From contig OX104130.1 of the NCBI GenBank assembly GCA_944470555.2, positions 69,507,160-69,571,159 on the forward strand: DNA of 64,000 nt. Reading direction: 5' to 3'. Below, piece after piece: positions 10,785 through 24,800 of the stretch. Positions within the stretch are counted from its first letter, which is position 1, and each line of letters starts with the position of its first letter. The translations under genes were made by a program, and so were the position numbers. The stretch is from Heterobilharzia americana (lineage: Eukaryota; Platyhelminthes; Trematoda; Strigeidida; Schistosomatidae). The notes beneath the pieces were generated by a model. That model had not been told where the DNA came from, made no database searches, and saw only the letters and a program-made list of their open reading frames with translations.

Positions 10785-13700
10785 TACTTTTTATTATTCT
10801 TTTGACTATTATGTCTATTCACTGGGATACTGCGCCTCTCGGAAGATGAGAACATGCATTGTTGATTCGAAGGGAAGTATAGGATTTCGAAAGTGTGCCC
10901 ATTGGGCCTAATTTTTTTTGCCACCCATATTTAGGAAATCACTTTTGTTAGCTTCTTAAAAAGGTAATGGTTTGCTGTCATCTTTTTCTCCATCTATGTC
11001 ATTGTCTAAGTTTGTTCAACGATTTCTTTCTTACACTCTTTTTGAAGTTTCTTCAAAAAATTTTTCAAATATCAAATGTTCAAATATTTGGGTCATGGTA
11101 CAACCGAGAAAGCAGTAAAACACAGCTATTCCGATTCTCAGTTACACATAATCATCTAAGAATAAAATTCGAACAAATCTTATTGTTTTATTTTGTGAAT
11201 TTGGCCACTTCTACAGATGTTATGCACTTATAAAGATGAAATATTTTTAACAAATTGTTTCAGCTTATCTTATTCGTCCTTTATTTAGTATGAAACGTTT
11301 TCTACAGGGGCTTATATTAAGTCCTGTTATTCTTTTACGTAAAACATGCTCCATGGACTTGCTTATTCACTACTAGTAACTGCTTCAGTAAAAATGTTAC
11401 TAGAATCCTTAACCACAGAATGAATAACTTTATCTTCTTGTGCTGTGATTTCAAAACCCTCAGAACTTCATTACTGACGGAATTATTAGTTACTTTCTTT
11501 GAAGTAGGCCTTTATTTGTCATCTTTTATGTTTCACTTTGGTTGACATAAAGGCCTAAACATATTAGTATATATCAGTCCATTTCAGTATAGACTACTTC
11601 ATATTATATTACGCGAAAAAATGAATGAATTATAAACATTAGAATAATTTTGGTGTCTTATATTAAAACTCAGTTTTTCAGTCTACTGTAACATTATGAG
11701 AAACGGCCACCATTAACATCACATCAGAAGTAATAGGGGAGGAATTAAAGAAAGTGTAACATGGAAGGTTTTATTTAACTTTATCAGTGTTCATCTTCAG
11801 GTCCCTCTTCTGTTGTATTTCAGACTATATTTTCTGACAAAACTGGGAAATAAAACTTCTAAATTATACACTAAGAAGGCCTAAGTAATAAAGTCGTTAT
11901 TGAACCAAAATATGTATTTACTTTGAAAAAGTTTTTAAGTTACCAAGTAGCAACACTATATCACTATTAGCTTTCTTTCCAATTAAATATAAAATACAGG
12001 CATAAGAAGTGAATACATTCAGAGTGAATGCCTGCTTTATATTCATTCATTGCAATATATATTAAAAGTTATAATGATCCAACTAATGGGCATATGGAAA
12101 AATGTACGCATGTAAAATTAACATCAAAGAAACCGAGTAGACAAAAAAGATCTTATTTCTAAAACTTGTGACGTACTCACATATGATTATGCAGATTCAT
12201 GGAAAATATATTCAGGTAGACGAAACTGCATTTCCATTTACCATCCAGATTATGAATATTCTACTGCGTTAAGAATAAACTGTCAGTGGCAGTTTCATTA
12301 GTGAGTCTGCTATAATTTTACAGAACAGTTTATTGGAATTCTCTTTGACTAGCATCAGCTTGGCTTAATTTAGGGGAGCCCGATTTATCTTTAATATTTC
12401 AATTCTGTTTCATCTGATGAACTGTCAGTACAACACAGACAATGACCAAGTTCCTACAAGCAAAAAGCGGTTCATTGTAAATTTCTAAGAGGTTACGTGT
12501 TTTTTCTGCAAGATTTGGTTCATGAAAACTGATAGTGGTAAACCTGACTTGTATGTAAAGAAGGCTAAATATGTGTCGTATTTGTCACCTCCATCTTATT
12601 ACTGGGACAAGCAAGTTTCTGTCATCATGCAGACATGTTATATTCCTTTAAGCGATCTGTCCTCTTTTCTTCTTTCGTTGCGACAATTCTATATGAAAGA
12701 TATGTATTCAGCATACTTCAATTTTATTGTTAACAGCAAGCTATTTTTTAAACATCTTATAGCAACTAATACTATTACTGATCTGGTAGCCCTTCAAGAA
12801 ACTTTTGTTATTTTCTGATCGCATTCGTAGGATTTCACATCTCAATGGTTGTAACTGATTTTTGAAAACTGGCATTCGCACTTTTTAAAATGTTATGAAA
12901 ATATTCGTTATCTTTCTTTTACGTAGCCATATATTTTATCTTTCTGTTCCATTTTCAAATACTTATATTACTTTCAGCAGTGGGCAGCTACTGTTTCCGC
13001 AATTAAATTCAGTGGCATTCAGTTCTACCTACCCTTAAGTATCGACTGTTTCAGTAACACCCTTTACTGATATAGCTGTTGAGAAATACTGCTGGTGAGA
13101 AGGGATGTACAGTAACCCTGGCTTATGAACCCTCAGTGTCATTTCTGCGCATAAATGTTGGACGAAATCTCCAAACTGTTGAAGATACTTTTTAAACAAG
13201 GTAATCTACAGGAAGTTAGTTATGATTGTAAAAACTGATAGCACAGTACCTGGTTTTAGTCCCAAATGATGCTCGTTAAAGTCTTATTGGAAGGGGAATT
13301 TTAGCGAGTTGGTGAACATACCCTATTGATGCTTGAGTACAAGTACCAAACTTAGGGGGATGCAGAGTTAGCGGCAATTTTTAAATAATGTAAGTCAATG
13401 CGTTATTTGTATTTATGCACTAGGCTAACGGCTTATGATACTACTCAGCTGCTAATGCTGAAATAGATGAAGCAGGATTCTTATCCACGACCTGTTGTCT
13501 AAATGTCATACGTTTAATCTAAGAAGCCTCAGATCCACAACCAACTGATCCATAGAACGAAACGACTGCCATAAGCCAACTTTAGACATAAGGTTAGAAA
13601 GGAGAAATTCGCCTCTGACAAATTGTGGAAATCATCTTTTCTACTGTCTACTTGTAATCAGTGTTACATGAAGTTACATTCGGCTGCGGAAGCTTGTGAG

Positions 13701-16700
13701 ATGTGAATCTAACTTCTTAGTGCTCAAGGACGTCATAGTTAACTTGAGTCTACCATGGCAGTAATTACAACATAACGTGATCATATCTGCTCATTCTTGC
13801 TTGCTCTTCGCCTTCAATTAATACTTCTTTCTTGTTGATCTAGTCTTTCGCTCTGGATCTATTTCACCTAATTAAGTTGATTCTTATTAACACAGTCGTA
13901 TTATAAGTTTATTTTCTGAGAGTAGAAATAGAGCTACACTGTTAACAAGCGTCCTAAGTGACTACATGCTGTGTTTGAAATCACATAATCTGTCCTACAC
14001 TATTTTAATTTGAACATTGACTCCAACCATGACGATTGCCAACTAACCTCTAAATGGTGTTCACTTCTGTGTTAATATGCATAAACAAACGTCTCACTAA
14101 GTATTGCTTATGGATCTCTGTCTCCATGACATCCATTTTTTAGGAAATCAGCTTCTGATTTTAATTTTGAAATAAAATAATCATTTGTCCTATGGTGAAG
14201 GAAGAGAAGCACAGACAAAAAAGTATTTTGTTCTCTAATCAAGCATAAGACTGTAAGTCTAAGAGGTTTTCAGCAACTATCGCTGTTGTAGAAAAAAATG
14301 ACATTCGTATTCGTTATCACTTTTTGCAAGTGATAACGTCAGGTGAAATATACATGAAGGCGTTTTGATGTATCCTTTCAACAAAGTTTAAAACCTGAGT
14401 TGGTGTTAAAATAACGGTATAGGAGAAATGATCAACTGACTCCAGAGAAATTCTGCTTCAACTTTTGATGAAGCCAGATTACCTTGTGCTGTTTTTATTG
14501 ACTTATTTAAAGAAGCTGGAGTTAGCCTCGCAAATGAAACAGACTTTAATAGTCAAAATCCTTAGTGAGATTCTCAAAGGACAGAAAATGAGTTTAAAGA
14601 TACTTTGCTTACTAAATCTTAACATTATTTCTAAGAATTTTAATATACTATTTTCCGTAGTGCAGAGTAAATGCCTATCTTATTATCAAATTTTGTGACT
14701 TCGAAATTTTTACTTACTAGATAAGAAGAAGGAGATAACTATTTAAATAAAGTAAATTGTCATACAGAAAGTAATGATAATCTAATTTGCGTTTGACTCA
14801 CAGTATTTCACGATAATGATACATAAATAAAAAAACCGAGTTCCGCAAGCATTTGGTCATATGGAGCTGAAAACCAACAAAACCAGTTAAACCGGTTGTA
14901 AAGTGAATTAATAGTGTATGAATAAATTTTGAATGCTGGTCTAGTGTTAGGAATGAGTCTGCATGAACTCATTTCGAATAAAACAGTCAGGCTCTTCTAC
15001 AAGGATAAAAACTTGTTTTGCTGGATAAAAACTCAATCCATAAAGCATATTTTCCACCACATTTAGTCGAGAAACAACTTTACTAGTACTGTTTGAGCCG
15101 ACGCAGTCTGTTCCGTCCATCAGACGGGAAAATTTAACATTTTAATTTCTCTGATTGTCATGCAACCAAAGAAGGCTATAATGAGAAATGAGATGATGAA
15201 GAAGTTTGATAGTTTATCTTCAGACAGTAATCACAAAATCAGTACCCTTAGTTAACTTCAATGATTCAAACAGATTAAGATATGGACATACTCATTACAC
15301 GTTGTTTCTTATCCCTTCCTAACTCATGACCACTCTCTGCCCCATAACATCAACAACAAAAATTGTGCTATCTGATAATAGCAAACAGAATATTAAAATG
15401 TTACATGCTGTTTAAGTGATCCCGAACTGACGCTCCATCAGTGAAAATAACATGTTGGGATAATATTTGTAACATTAAAAGCAATAGATAGCTTGCTAGC
15501 AATTCGAACATCGTTGACCATCTAATGAAGACGAATAACCCCAACTCAGATGTTTTAGAGGGCATCACCAACGGTGGTGGTATTATATCACTTCACATAC
15601 TCAAAGGGGGACTTTGGCTTTAATCTAATGGCCGCTGGGAGATTTGGGAGAATTTAGAATGCCATATTTATGGCTGTAATGTTCCTTGGGCATTCACATC
15701 TTCATGTGGACTCAAAAATGGATGAATAAGACTTTTACTAACTACCCAGTCCCAGTGACAAACCTCTCGACTTCTTCATTTGCCTTCTAAGAGAATATAA
15801 AATTTAAAGCGAGATATTTGGATGGGAGGTTTTAACTCAGTTGACTTCCCTCTCACTACTTACTACAGCTTGTATATATTTTCAGGATACATTCGGCAGT
15901 TTTGCATCGGTATATTTATGATTGACATCTTTTGTCTTGAGTCGCTTGCTAAATACACTCTACTTTCCTTCATAGTTCCTTGAAAATGGACAACGTTTCT
16001 TTGTAATTTGCAGCTGCAACAGATATATATTTGAAATAGCTATGAGTTCTGAAAGGTATGATCTTCGAAGTGCAAAGAAAGGCTAGCATATCTAAATAAA
16101 ATCAGCCAAATAAAGAGCTTAACGTCACGACCTTGTAGAGTCTTAGTTAAGAAGGTTTTTCAGTCAGTCTAAAAATTCTGGGAAAGGAGTATTACGCTAT
16201 AAAACAGAGATAGGTCAATTCTATCTAGCAGAAATTTTGAGTATCAGCAATTTACAACTGATACCCACCGTACGCTAAATAGCCTTCACAACTTATATGC
16301 GATTTAGATAACGTACTGATGTTTCAAATAACTGGTACATCGTTTGCATTTTCTGGAAAAAATCACATTAGAACGGCATCGTCTTGCCACTGAAGAACTT
16401 TTCGTTTGATGAAATATTCTTGCTATTAGTTTGATGGGACAACTGTGTAGTCCTTATAAATATGCCAATCTTAGGTTGACAGTTCGAAGTGCTAAAATTA
16501 ATATCACCACCGTCTTCTGTCTGCTGATTGCCTGAAAGTTTAAATGGTCACAAAACAGAGGCAAATAAAATTTAACCATATTTAGTTAACCGAACACTAC
16601 AGGACAAAACAGCCATAGAATGCCATTCAAAGAAGATAACTGGGTAACTTAGTATTGATCTCCGTAAAATGGGAATTAACCAATAAGCTTTTTGTCACTA

Positions 16701-17160
16701 AGGCTTAGCAAAACAGTAAAATGAAACTCTATACAACTTATTCTATTCACTTATGCGAGCCATTCATTATATTTAGATTATTCTGACTTTAGGACCTATA
16801 TCCACTACAGATAATTAACCCAAAATATTTCCACAACTAGTAGTAACTATAAATCACATCACTTTTCATAAATTAAGCATACAGGTGATGCAATTTCAAT
16901 TTTTACATTATTCACAGACCTACAGTTATTGAAGAAATATTTGAAGGTTTCTGGGAGTGGCTGTGTAATCTTTTACTTGATTATAGGTTCAAGCCCTAAA
17001 TAACATCCAGCTCTGAAGGTTTTACAGCAGGCTAAGCAAAAATTTTATCACAGCTGTCATACAAAAATGAACATTGATAACTTCATGTATAGTAAAATGT
17101 GCTGGTGAAAATCATTTTTAAACATACAACCTATGGTACAAACATTTATTTCTTCCAAGT
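10785..17160. other. Long AT-rich stretch without recognisable genes
   Basis: Several open frames of 60-100 codons (10967-11233, 12522-12818, 14465-14698) have low-complexity composition, no motif and no neighbouring element structure; I read them as chance. A perfect short hairpin lies at 14312-14338. Patches with moderate GC near 13,080-13,760 and 15,510-15,850 could be old repeats, but I cannot assign them. Confidence 0.45.
14312..14338. other. Perfect 11-bp stem, 5-nt loop hairpin
   Basis: The sequence cgttatcactt is followed, after the loop tttgc, by its exact reverse complement aagtgataacg. No T-run or gene end adjoins it, so a terminator role is not supported. It may be chance. Confidence 0.8.
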
Positions 17161-17325
17161 TGATATTCGGCATGGACTGAAATCAGTTGAAGGAACACTG
17201 GAAACGTGGAAGCACCAGGCAGCTGTTTTGTCTTATTATAGGTTTCCTCAATAGTGCATACCTGTGGCCAGCACATTACCACTTATGATGAATACCTACT
17301 TGAAATCAATAAATCCCTGAAAACA
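17161..17325. repeat. Hammerhead SINE 3' half (minus) joined to a plus-strand SINE tail
   Basis: Positions 17161-17265 are the minus-strand 3' half of the SINE family. Its hammerhead-like section reads TTGAGGA..AAAAC, with C3 changed to T and the GAAA changed to AAAA. At 17268-17325 a plus-strand family tail follows (atgatgaatac..acttgaaatcaataaatccc). The same minus-then-plus arrangement occurs at 7.15 kb and 56.7 kb. A complete plus-strand copy begins a few bases later. Confidence 0.7.
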
Positions 17326-17329
17326 GCTG

Positions 17330-17722
17330 GAGTGAATCAATTTAGTGATCAGTGGTAACTAGCTTCGAAAGGTGATTCTTGAAGTTCCAATGAGAACACG
17401 TGATTGGTGGGGCAAACTTGGTAGACGTGAGGACAAATACTCAACGATGACACTGAGTGGTGTTCACGCTATGTCGTGAACCGATAAAAGTTGAAAATAT
17501 GGACCAATGGATTCCAATCCACTGGCTCAATGGTAACATGGTGGCCACGGAACCTGAAGGTCCTGGGGTTGATCTCTTGGTGAGTCATGGGTGCACACTT
17601 TTTAGGAGTCTCACACTAAGGCGAATTAGATGTTCATTGTTCCTTGGCGTCCACTGCTGCTCCAACTGATGTCAGTTCATGATAAATACTTAATTGGAAT
17701 GAATAAATCCCGAAAAGTTGTA
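17330..17722 (+). mobile_element. tRNA-headed SINE with hammerhead-like segment
   Basis: This is a short non-autonomous repeat aligned by eye with the copy at 27911-28292. In order it has a leader (..gaagttccaatgag..ggtggggcaaac), the line aaatactcaacgatgacact, a tRNA-like polymerase III promoter (A box tggctcaatgg at 17523-17533, B-box-like ggggttgatctct near 17565-17577), a hammerhead-like segment near 17597-17645, and the tail ccaactgatgtcag..aataaatccc. The core here is degenerate (ttttaggagtc..aaggcgaa), so self-cleavage is unlikely. Schistosome SMalpha repeats are the known precedent for a pol III head plus hammerhead. The 70-codon open frame at 17457-17669 is incidental. Confidence 0.75.
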
Positions 17723-17979
17723 AATTGAATTTTTTTGTTTGGAATGTGAACTTGTTACAGCATGGGTGACTATAGATGTATCATACGCAACAATACAGCA
17801 ACATAAAGAAGACATAAAAATGAAAAAGAGAGCGCAGAGGGAAAATGACATCAAAATACAGTGCACCATAGTCTCACGTCATATCACTGAGTGACCACAC
17901 TGGAAAACTTGATGGGTAGATTTGACCCATGTTAAGCACCATGCAGTATACAGCTACGTCATTTACTCATCGGTGGCTT
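17723..17979. other. Spacer, nothing recognised
   Basis: This is AT-rich sequence between a SINE and a possible PLE terminal repeat, with no feature I can support. Confidence 0.4.
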
Positions 17980-18360
17980 ATTGGAATAAAATAGGAGCAG
18001 ATAACTGCAGAGCCTTTGTCAGCGACAAACTTAAAAATAATCTGATACTTCCATTTACTTTTCGAAGGAAGAAACACGAAAAGTTCATCAGGATGATCTC
18101 TAGCCTCAGTCCTGAGCCGTTTGTGCCACTATTTAAAGCCTCTGGATCGCATTGTCTCACACAGTTCACCAAAAAAGAGGTGAAACACCAATATAAGCCA
18201 ACTGAACACAATGGTACGTCATAATACGGCAGCGTTTCGAACACTGATCATCTGCCCGTCTTCTGTAACCAGTTTCACAGCAAGTAAACAGGGAGTGATT
18301 TAGCAGTTGCGAGGACTATATAAGGTATTCAGGCTGTTGGAACCTATGTTTCAAGGTGAC
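17980..18360 (-). mobile_element. Possible PLE terminal-repeat fragment with a hammerhead-like motif
   Basis: This stretch is richer in GC than its neighbours and is open on both strands for about 90-100 codons (17922-18224 plus, 17978-18244 minus), with no protein motif in either. On the minus strand, 18265 down to 18234 reads CAGAAGA, then a pairable CGGGCA/TGTTCG stem, then GAAAC. This is the same layout as the hammerhead-like motif in the PLE arms at 34.95 and 35.75 kb, but with U4 changed to A. I infer a PLE terminal-repeat fragment. Alternatives are an unrelated repeat or a decayed coding fragment. Confidence 0.35.
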
Positions 18361-21300
18361 ATTAGTTACTGGGTGACAGTCACCATTATGTCCAAACACA
18401 TGCCATCTCTTCTCATAATGACCTATATTGCATATCTGAAGGCTGCTAGGCATCTCTTTGAAATGATGGTAATCAAAATTCTAGAGTAATTAGACATTCT
18501 CAGCTATGGAACTCTGGGTTTTACAAAAATACGGCTAACGTGACATCACTAACTTGTTGTGCATCTGATCTTTTACAGGAAAGTTAATGTCACGACATCA
18601 ACAGAAGTGATCTAGACCGCAATGTGTACCCAAAAGCCTTTCATTTCCTTGCAAATACTATCATTCTCACCGCCATTACAGTGTAGACATTAGAAAAATA
18701 TTTTAATTTTATAACTTCCAACCAATAGAATTCAAAGAAAGTGCATTTAATAATTATTTAAATACTGATCCACAAATACTTTGCGGTTTATACTAGTTAA
18801 TAAAAGGAATGATAATACTGATGAGACTCAACCACATATTTCACATATTTAAAATCTTCAGTTAAACTATATTTTAACTGTGATGACCGAAATTGCTCCT
18901 AACTTGAAAATGTTCTGTGACGGATAAATCTGTTTTATGAGCAGGTTATCAGAATAATCTTACATAATAGACCGTCTACATAAAGAAAACCAGAAAAAAT
19001 TAGTAAAAAAATTATTCCATACATACATTGTCACTCTTCTATATGTAATAAATTGAGATCACTTTTGTGATATTGTCACAGTTTCTTGTGATATATAATA
19101 AAGAATGCCATTGTTTCAAATGTACACTACTACTGTCTTCAGTAGCTTCTGTTTATCCGTATTTACTGTCCTGTGATTAATCACAATTACTGTTACCGTA
19201 AAAATTGTTAAAATATAGAGGTTAGTTACTTACTCTGAACATCTACACCCTGAATTACAAATATTCATCACTACGTCTTAATGAGACATTCTTATAATGT
19301 ACAGGAAAACAAAACGTAGTTCGATCAAGAGGATGTTGTCAGTATTTTTATTCTCAAGTGTATACAATCCCAAACACACGCATCTTCTTTGAGTAAAAGT
19401 GATGAGTGCGCAGATACTAATTAGCTCCACTAAAAAAATACTGCAACAAACAGGATAATTTGTCACTAGTTAAAGACAATAAGAGTTTCTAAGTTTACGA
19501 ATATTAACCAAGATTTAATTGGAATGTATTTTAAAAATAGACTTATGTAAATCTTGGGCAGTCGTTTTGTTTGTCCTCTAAACAAAAAAAGTTTTTTTCC
19601 GAAAATTGAGCATTTTTATTCCATAAATTTGTGTACTTGGGTTGTAACTGTGCAGCTCTGAGAATGTAACCGCTAAAAAGAGCCTTTTAGATGGGCTACT
19701 CATCACTTTACCACATTTTTGGAATGCAGCCTGCTTTAATTTTGGCTTATCAAAACTATTTTTACTGCCAGCATAGTTCAACAAATTCTTCCCTTTCTGC
19801 TTGTTTTAATCTTTTAAATGTCTTCTAAACGTATTGTGTACTCTCGCAGATTTTTAAAATGTAACTGTCGTTTCTCAAGCTAGGAATAAAGCAAAGAGAA
19901 AATGTTACACCGGATGGAAATGAACACATAAATGCTCAAAAATATAGCACATTACTATTCTTAGGATATCCGCATCGAATTATAGATTTTTGCACTGGTT
20001 CACTGAACTGCTAGCACCATTATGACACTCGATTTTGTAATCGCCGCAAAGCCTACAACAGAGGTTAATGTAACACCATCTACCCGTTTCATTATAGTTT
20101 TTTTTATAATGTTATCATTAACAGGGTTCAAATGCAACAATTATTCCTTTCAAAAGTATTGTATAAGAAGTATATTTTTTGAAATATTTCCTGCTGAAAA
20201 TTTTATAATGCATCACACAAGTTGTTTAGTAGGAAGTGATTATTATTTTTGCGATTATCGTACATTATATTTTTTTAAGTTTGTTAAGCAATTCGAAAAT
20301 TTTTTTATTGAATGACTTGAAACGCTTGTGAAATGAGATAACCTCAATTATATAGATTTCACCAGTTTAGAGAAAAAAATTGATTACGGTTGCTCTTACA
20401 GCCACCTAAAATGTTCGGATAGAATTTTCCATTTTGTCTGATAATTTGGCTTATTGGTAAAATAATGAAGCATGATTGGTCAATTCAGTCAGTGTCAGGG
20501 ATTCCCTCTAAAGTCACTCACGTGTAACAAGAGCTCTCCAACTCTTAAGCACGTTTACCATGTTATTCAGAAAATCAAGAAATGATATCATCATGAAGAA
20601 TTAATTTATGTGGGTTATTTCTCTATTCGATAGTTTAATATATGTTACTGAATCATGTATACTGAATCCTCACAAAAATTAAAACCGTTAGCACTCCAAA
20701 TTCAATGGGGAAAATTTTATAAAATACCCCATGACAAACCTGTTTAAGGCGATAAGTACATCTCATGGGGTTAACTAAAGGTTTATGCATTCATCAAAAC
20801 CCTATTAACCTATTTGTACAATTTTCAATCTCATTCATGTAAGGATCATATCAACATACGTGATACGCATTTTTGGCTATACGATTAGTTTGCTTTTATT
20901 CAGATGCTTGTTAGCCACGCTTATCATTATTCCTTCTACATGCAAACCCAATAGTTTAATAATCTGTTGTAAGTCATAAAACAAAAGAAGTTTAGTGCAG
21001 AGTCACTCTTTTCAGAGATATCATTCTGAAGTTGTACAACTGCATATAAATACTGCATTTACACGGTAACAGAAAAGGAATGTTTCACAAGACATTTCTG
21101 GACAAAATTCAGTTTTGATTATAATTCAGGAGATCGGAGAAAAAATTACGTAATGTTTGAAATAGTAGTGATACAAAGACTTATCAAAATCAAAGTGATA
21201 ATGATATACTATAGCTAAAGTGACTGGCGAATAAATAAGAAACCGAAATTATAGTGTTAGGAGAATATGATTTGCAAGAAAGCGTGAAAGAAGAGATTTT

Positions 21301-21409
21301 GAGCAAAAAATATTCTTATATGTCATGTCCATTGTAACTTGAGTAACTGCACAAGTTTCATTTGTGAATGCAAATGTCAGGATTCAAAATATGAAGTGAA
21401 ACTGCTTCC
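18361..21409. other. AT-rich sequence without recognisable genes
   Basis: The open frames 19278-19466, 19578-19784 and 20022-20315 lack motifs. No RNA gene or named repeat is seen. Confidence 0.45.
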
Positions 21410-21860
21410 TTAGTTTGAAGAAGCTTCAGGCGTACACCATTTATGGGAGATGATGTTTGCATTTACTGGGTTGTTAGAATCGATCAGATGTTCTAGAATA
21501 GAGTTCTGAGGTGCTCTCCATTCTTCTTTGTGGAAACAGCCAAGTGTATGTTCGAAAATGTGTTTGGAAAGCGAACGCAGAGTATTTTTAATGCCTTACT
21601 CCACAAAAACAGGTGAATTCAGAAGCACACGTCGAGGTGGCCAAGGGAGCTGGCTTATCATTTACGTATTTTAAAAGCATTGAGTAAGTAAATAAAGTTA
21701 TTTGGAGCTGCGCTGCATAGAAAGATTTTCTCAATAGGCATGCCAAACGGCTTCTCAATACACCTGTTGGTGCGTTTCTTTTGAAATATAAATTCATAAA
21801 TAGATACTTCTTAGGAACCATAGAAATGGAATGATTATTTGCTTTCAATTTGGCTTTTGG
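21410..21860 (-). pseudogene. Penelope-like element RT C-terminus and GIY-YIG endonuclease relic
   Basis: On the minus strand the open part (21588-21860) reads FPKAKLKANN, MVPKKYLFMNLYFKRNAPTG, then LRSRLACLLRKSFYAAQLQI, and ends with TSTCASEFTCFCG. This is the family stretch linking the RT thumb to the GIY-YIG domain, with its C-x-C before the (G)-x-x-Y-x-G turn. After a frameshift the rest follows down to 21410: GIKNTLRSLSKHIFEHTLG, then NSILEHLIDSNNPVN and a stop. These correspond to the YIGRT, R-L-x-x-R-x-x-EH and SILEHL blocks. The catalytic tyrosine and both arginines in these blocks are altered. No RT palm lies upstream, so the copy is 5'-truncated. It resembles the relic at 10.4 kb more than the one at 35 kb. 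Confidence 0.78.
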
Positions 21861-24800
21861 AAAAGAAAAGTCGTGTATACCGATTTTTATTCAAAACAAC
21901 TTTGTGAGAACCAAATTCATCCTTATCATATGCAAAATACCCAATTCTTAGTTCTTCCTGACTGATATCATTCTTGTTGAAAACACTTCGCTACAGCAGT
22001 TCTCATCTTTCTGCTTAGAAATATCCCAGTTCCTAACTATAGGTGAACATTTTTCTAGACTGGTGATGTTAACTAACTGAATTAAGGCAACCGTTCTACC
22101 ATCTGGCTCCTGACATCTAACACCAGGATACAGTCCACCGTGGTATCAGTTTAATCAGCCTTATGACCATAATTTAAACATGATCAGTCAGCACTGAGCA
22201 CTGAAAAATGAATCAGATACGTCGGTCACCAAATGCTACCCAATTCATTTCTATGACCAAATATAAAAGTATTTTGAAGAAAACCAAATAATGCGAAAAT
22301 CTGAATCCGAATACCGATTTAAACTTATAACACGATCTAGAGAAAAGAGTAACTCTTCTTGGTAATTGGTAAAAGTAACTAATAGCAAAAAAAATGTTGA
22401 TAACTAATGAATATTTTGCGTAGCGTGATTATTCCGCAGAAGTTGAGTGATAGAAAGAAGACAAGACTTAAGCACGTAAACAGTTCGACGCGTATTATAT
22501 TTGCCGTTAAATTAAATACTCTTACCAAAGATATTGATTTATCTCATTAATTATCTTTGCATTCTCTAGACTGTAGACGATATATATCAACAAATAACAA
22601 AAAGTGAGCTGAACGTTAGGATTCCTCTCATAAATTTGGAGCGAATTCTCACCAAAAGACGGTGAACTGTAAGCTTCTGTCTTTTTGTAATTTACGCCAA
22701 CATATTGATAGGATGGTTCTCAGCTTCCTAATATATATGTCCTACATATACAAATCTGTTTACAGTTAAACAGTAGATCAGACTGTTGAAAGAGTTTATC
22801 GTCAAAATCAAGTTATGCTTTCAATATATAGACGGCATCTTTTCTCTCTCAGATAAATGTCTCTGCTTCGGTGCCATCTAAACAGTTTTCATTCAACAGT
22901 TAGATCCGCTTTTGAAGGTGAACAAAAGAAATTCTGTTTCTTTGACTTCTTACCGTCATGCAGAAAGCAGGTCCTAAAAGTGTGTGTAAACAAACAATAT
23001 CTTGAGTGAAGTATTCACCCAGTTTCTTTTTATACTAAAGAAATAAAAACGATGAATAGTAGGACACCTATCATTAAAGTGAGGTGTGTCTCCTTCAAGA
23101 AAAATGCGACGAACAAACGTATTCAGAATATTTTAAACGACTGTATATATTCTGATTTTCTGTTCTAGTTACACATATATTGTAGCAAACAACAATGTGA
23201 GTTTATACCGCTGGGGGAGTCTTTATATATAATATCTGACACATAAGAGATACTTCAAGTGGAAAGCTGTGTCTGTTTTTAAAATGTTTGTCGTCTCTGA
23301 AACCTCTGTCTATTATTATTTCCGAACCAGTTCAGGCTTTTTGTAGAAATATTTGGATATAGTCCAGGATGTGACACATTCATCTCTGGGTACGAGAACA
23401 TATATCCACGCATTTTAGGTTGCGGAAATTTGAAGGAATCAAAAGTTGCATGCTGTCAAATATGATAAATACAGGTTCTTGCATAGGTGCTATTGTTGAG
23501 TCACTGTGATATATACAAATATATCCATCGAGAGTCAGTCACACCTGGAATTCACCTATAATTATCCCACACAGCTTATGTTATAGAAATAAAATGGACT
23601 GGTCTTTATATATGTTCTTAACGGAAAGGCAACACATCCAGACGTCACGCCTGACTAGCCATGCTAAGATTTATTAGTATTTTTACTACCTCTACGTTCT
23701 TCTACTCTCTTCTTTCCCGTATTCAGGCTTTATTCTTTCCAGCCATCTTCCTTATTCTAAAAATTCATCGACATTTTTAATCCAGTTGTCAACTCTGCTA
23801 TTTAGACCGAGACTTCTACCTCATAAATGGTACTATAACTTGATATTTTCACTGTTATTATGACGTAATGTTGAACATTGTCCATTTTACTACTGTATAA
23901 ATAACAGCTTAATCGGCTTGAATACATTTCGCTAAATATATGTGACTTGTCACATAAGAATTTACAAAAAACACACTACTCTTTATTGTTTTTATTGCTT
24001 TTCATTTTCATGAACCATAGATATTTATCACTTAAAATTATAACTCTGGTTCTACAGCTCCTATCTTAGGAACTATTCTTGCCATAATTCGGATGATTAG
24101 CTGGCATTTATGCTTTCCAAAACATCTCAACAGAAATGAAGTTTTGAAAAACTGGATGATAAAAATTTGTGGCAGTCAAAGTTCCAACTAACCATAGAGC
24201 ATATCGCAAAGGTAGTTGCCAGAACTGTCTGCAAAATTTCCCCAAATCTAATGCCCTTTGCCAAGAATGACTCGAATAAATAACTTTCGGGACATTTTCA
24301 TCCAGTGTCTTCATTTCGCAATTTATGTCGTATTTGAAGTGGTTTTAGTTTAGTGGAATACTAACATTGTTTTAAATACTTTGGGAGTAGACACTGACAG
24401 TGATCCACTAGGAAGAATTGATGTTGCTTTATCAAGATCTTGATTTTTGCTTGTAGACTTTTCATCATCGGGCTTCATTATACCATCAGCCATAACTTCG
24501 AAATGAGGATTCAAGTATTATCCTTCGTATCGAAGTTTAGGCATAAAACAGACGCTTTAAACATGTTTACCTAATAATAATGTTAGTTTTTGTGTTCCCA
24601 CTACCTTTAGTAACTAAACGCTCGCCAATTATTATCAGATTTCAAACAGCACCATACAAGTAATGTCTTCTTCATGCACTACTAGCTTTAAATCTCTAAC
24701 CTTGAAAACTCTCTCCAAGTGCTATATGTTTAAGATGTCATATGAACAGGAAAATTTCGCAAGGTATCTCAAGCTCCTCATAGGTAGCGAAGCACACTGA

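Noticed and set aside
24108..24314. 68-codon minus-strand open frame considered as a retroelement fragment
   Set aside because: No block matched PLE, LINE or gypsy-type motifs in order.
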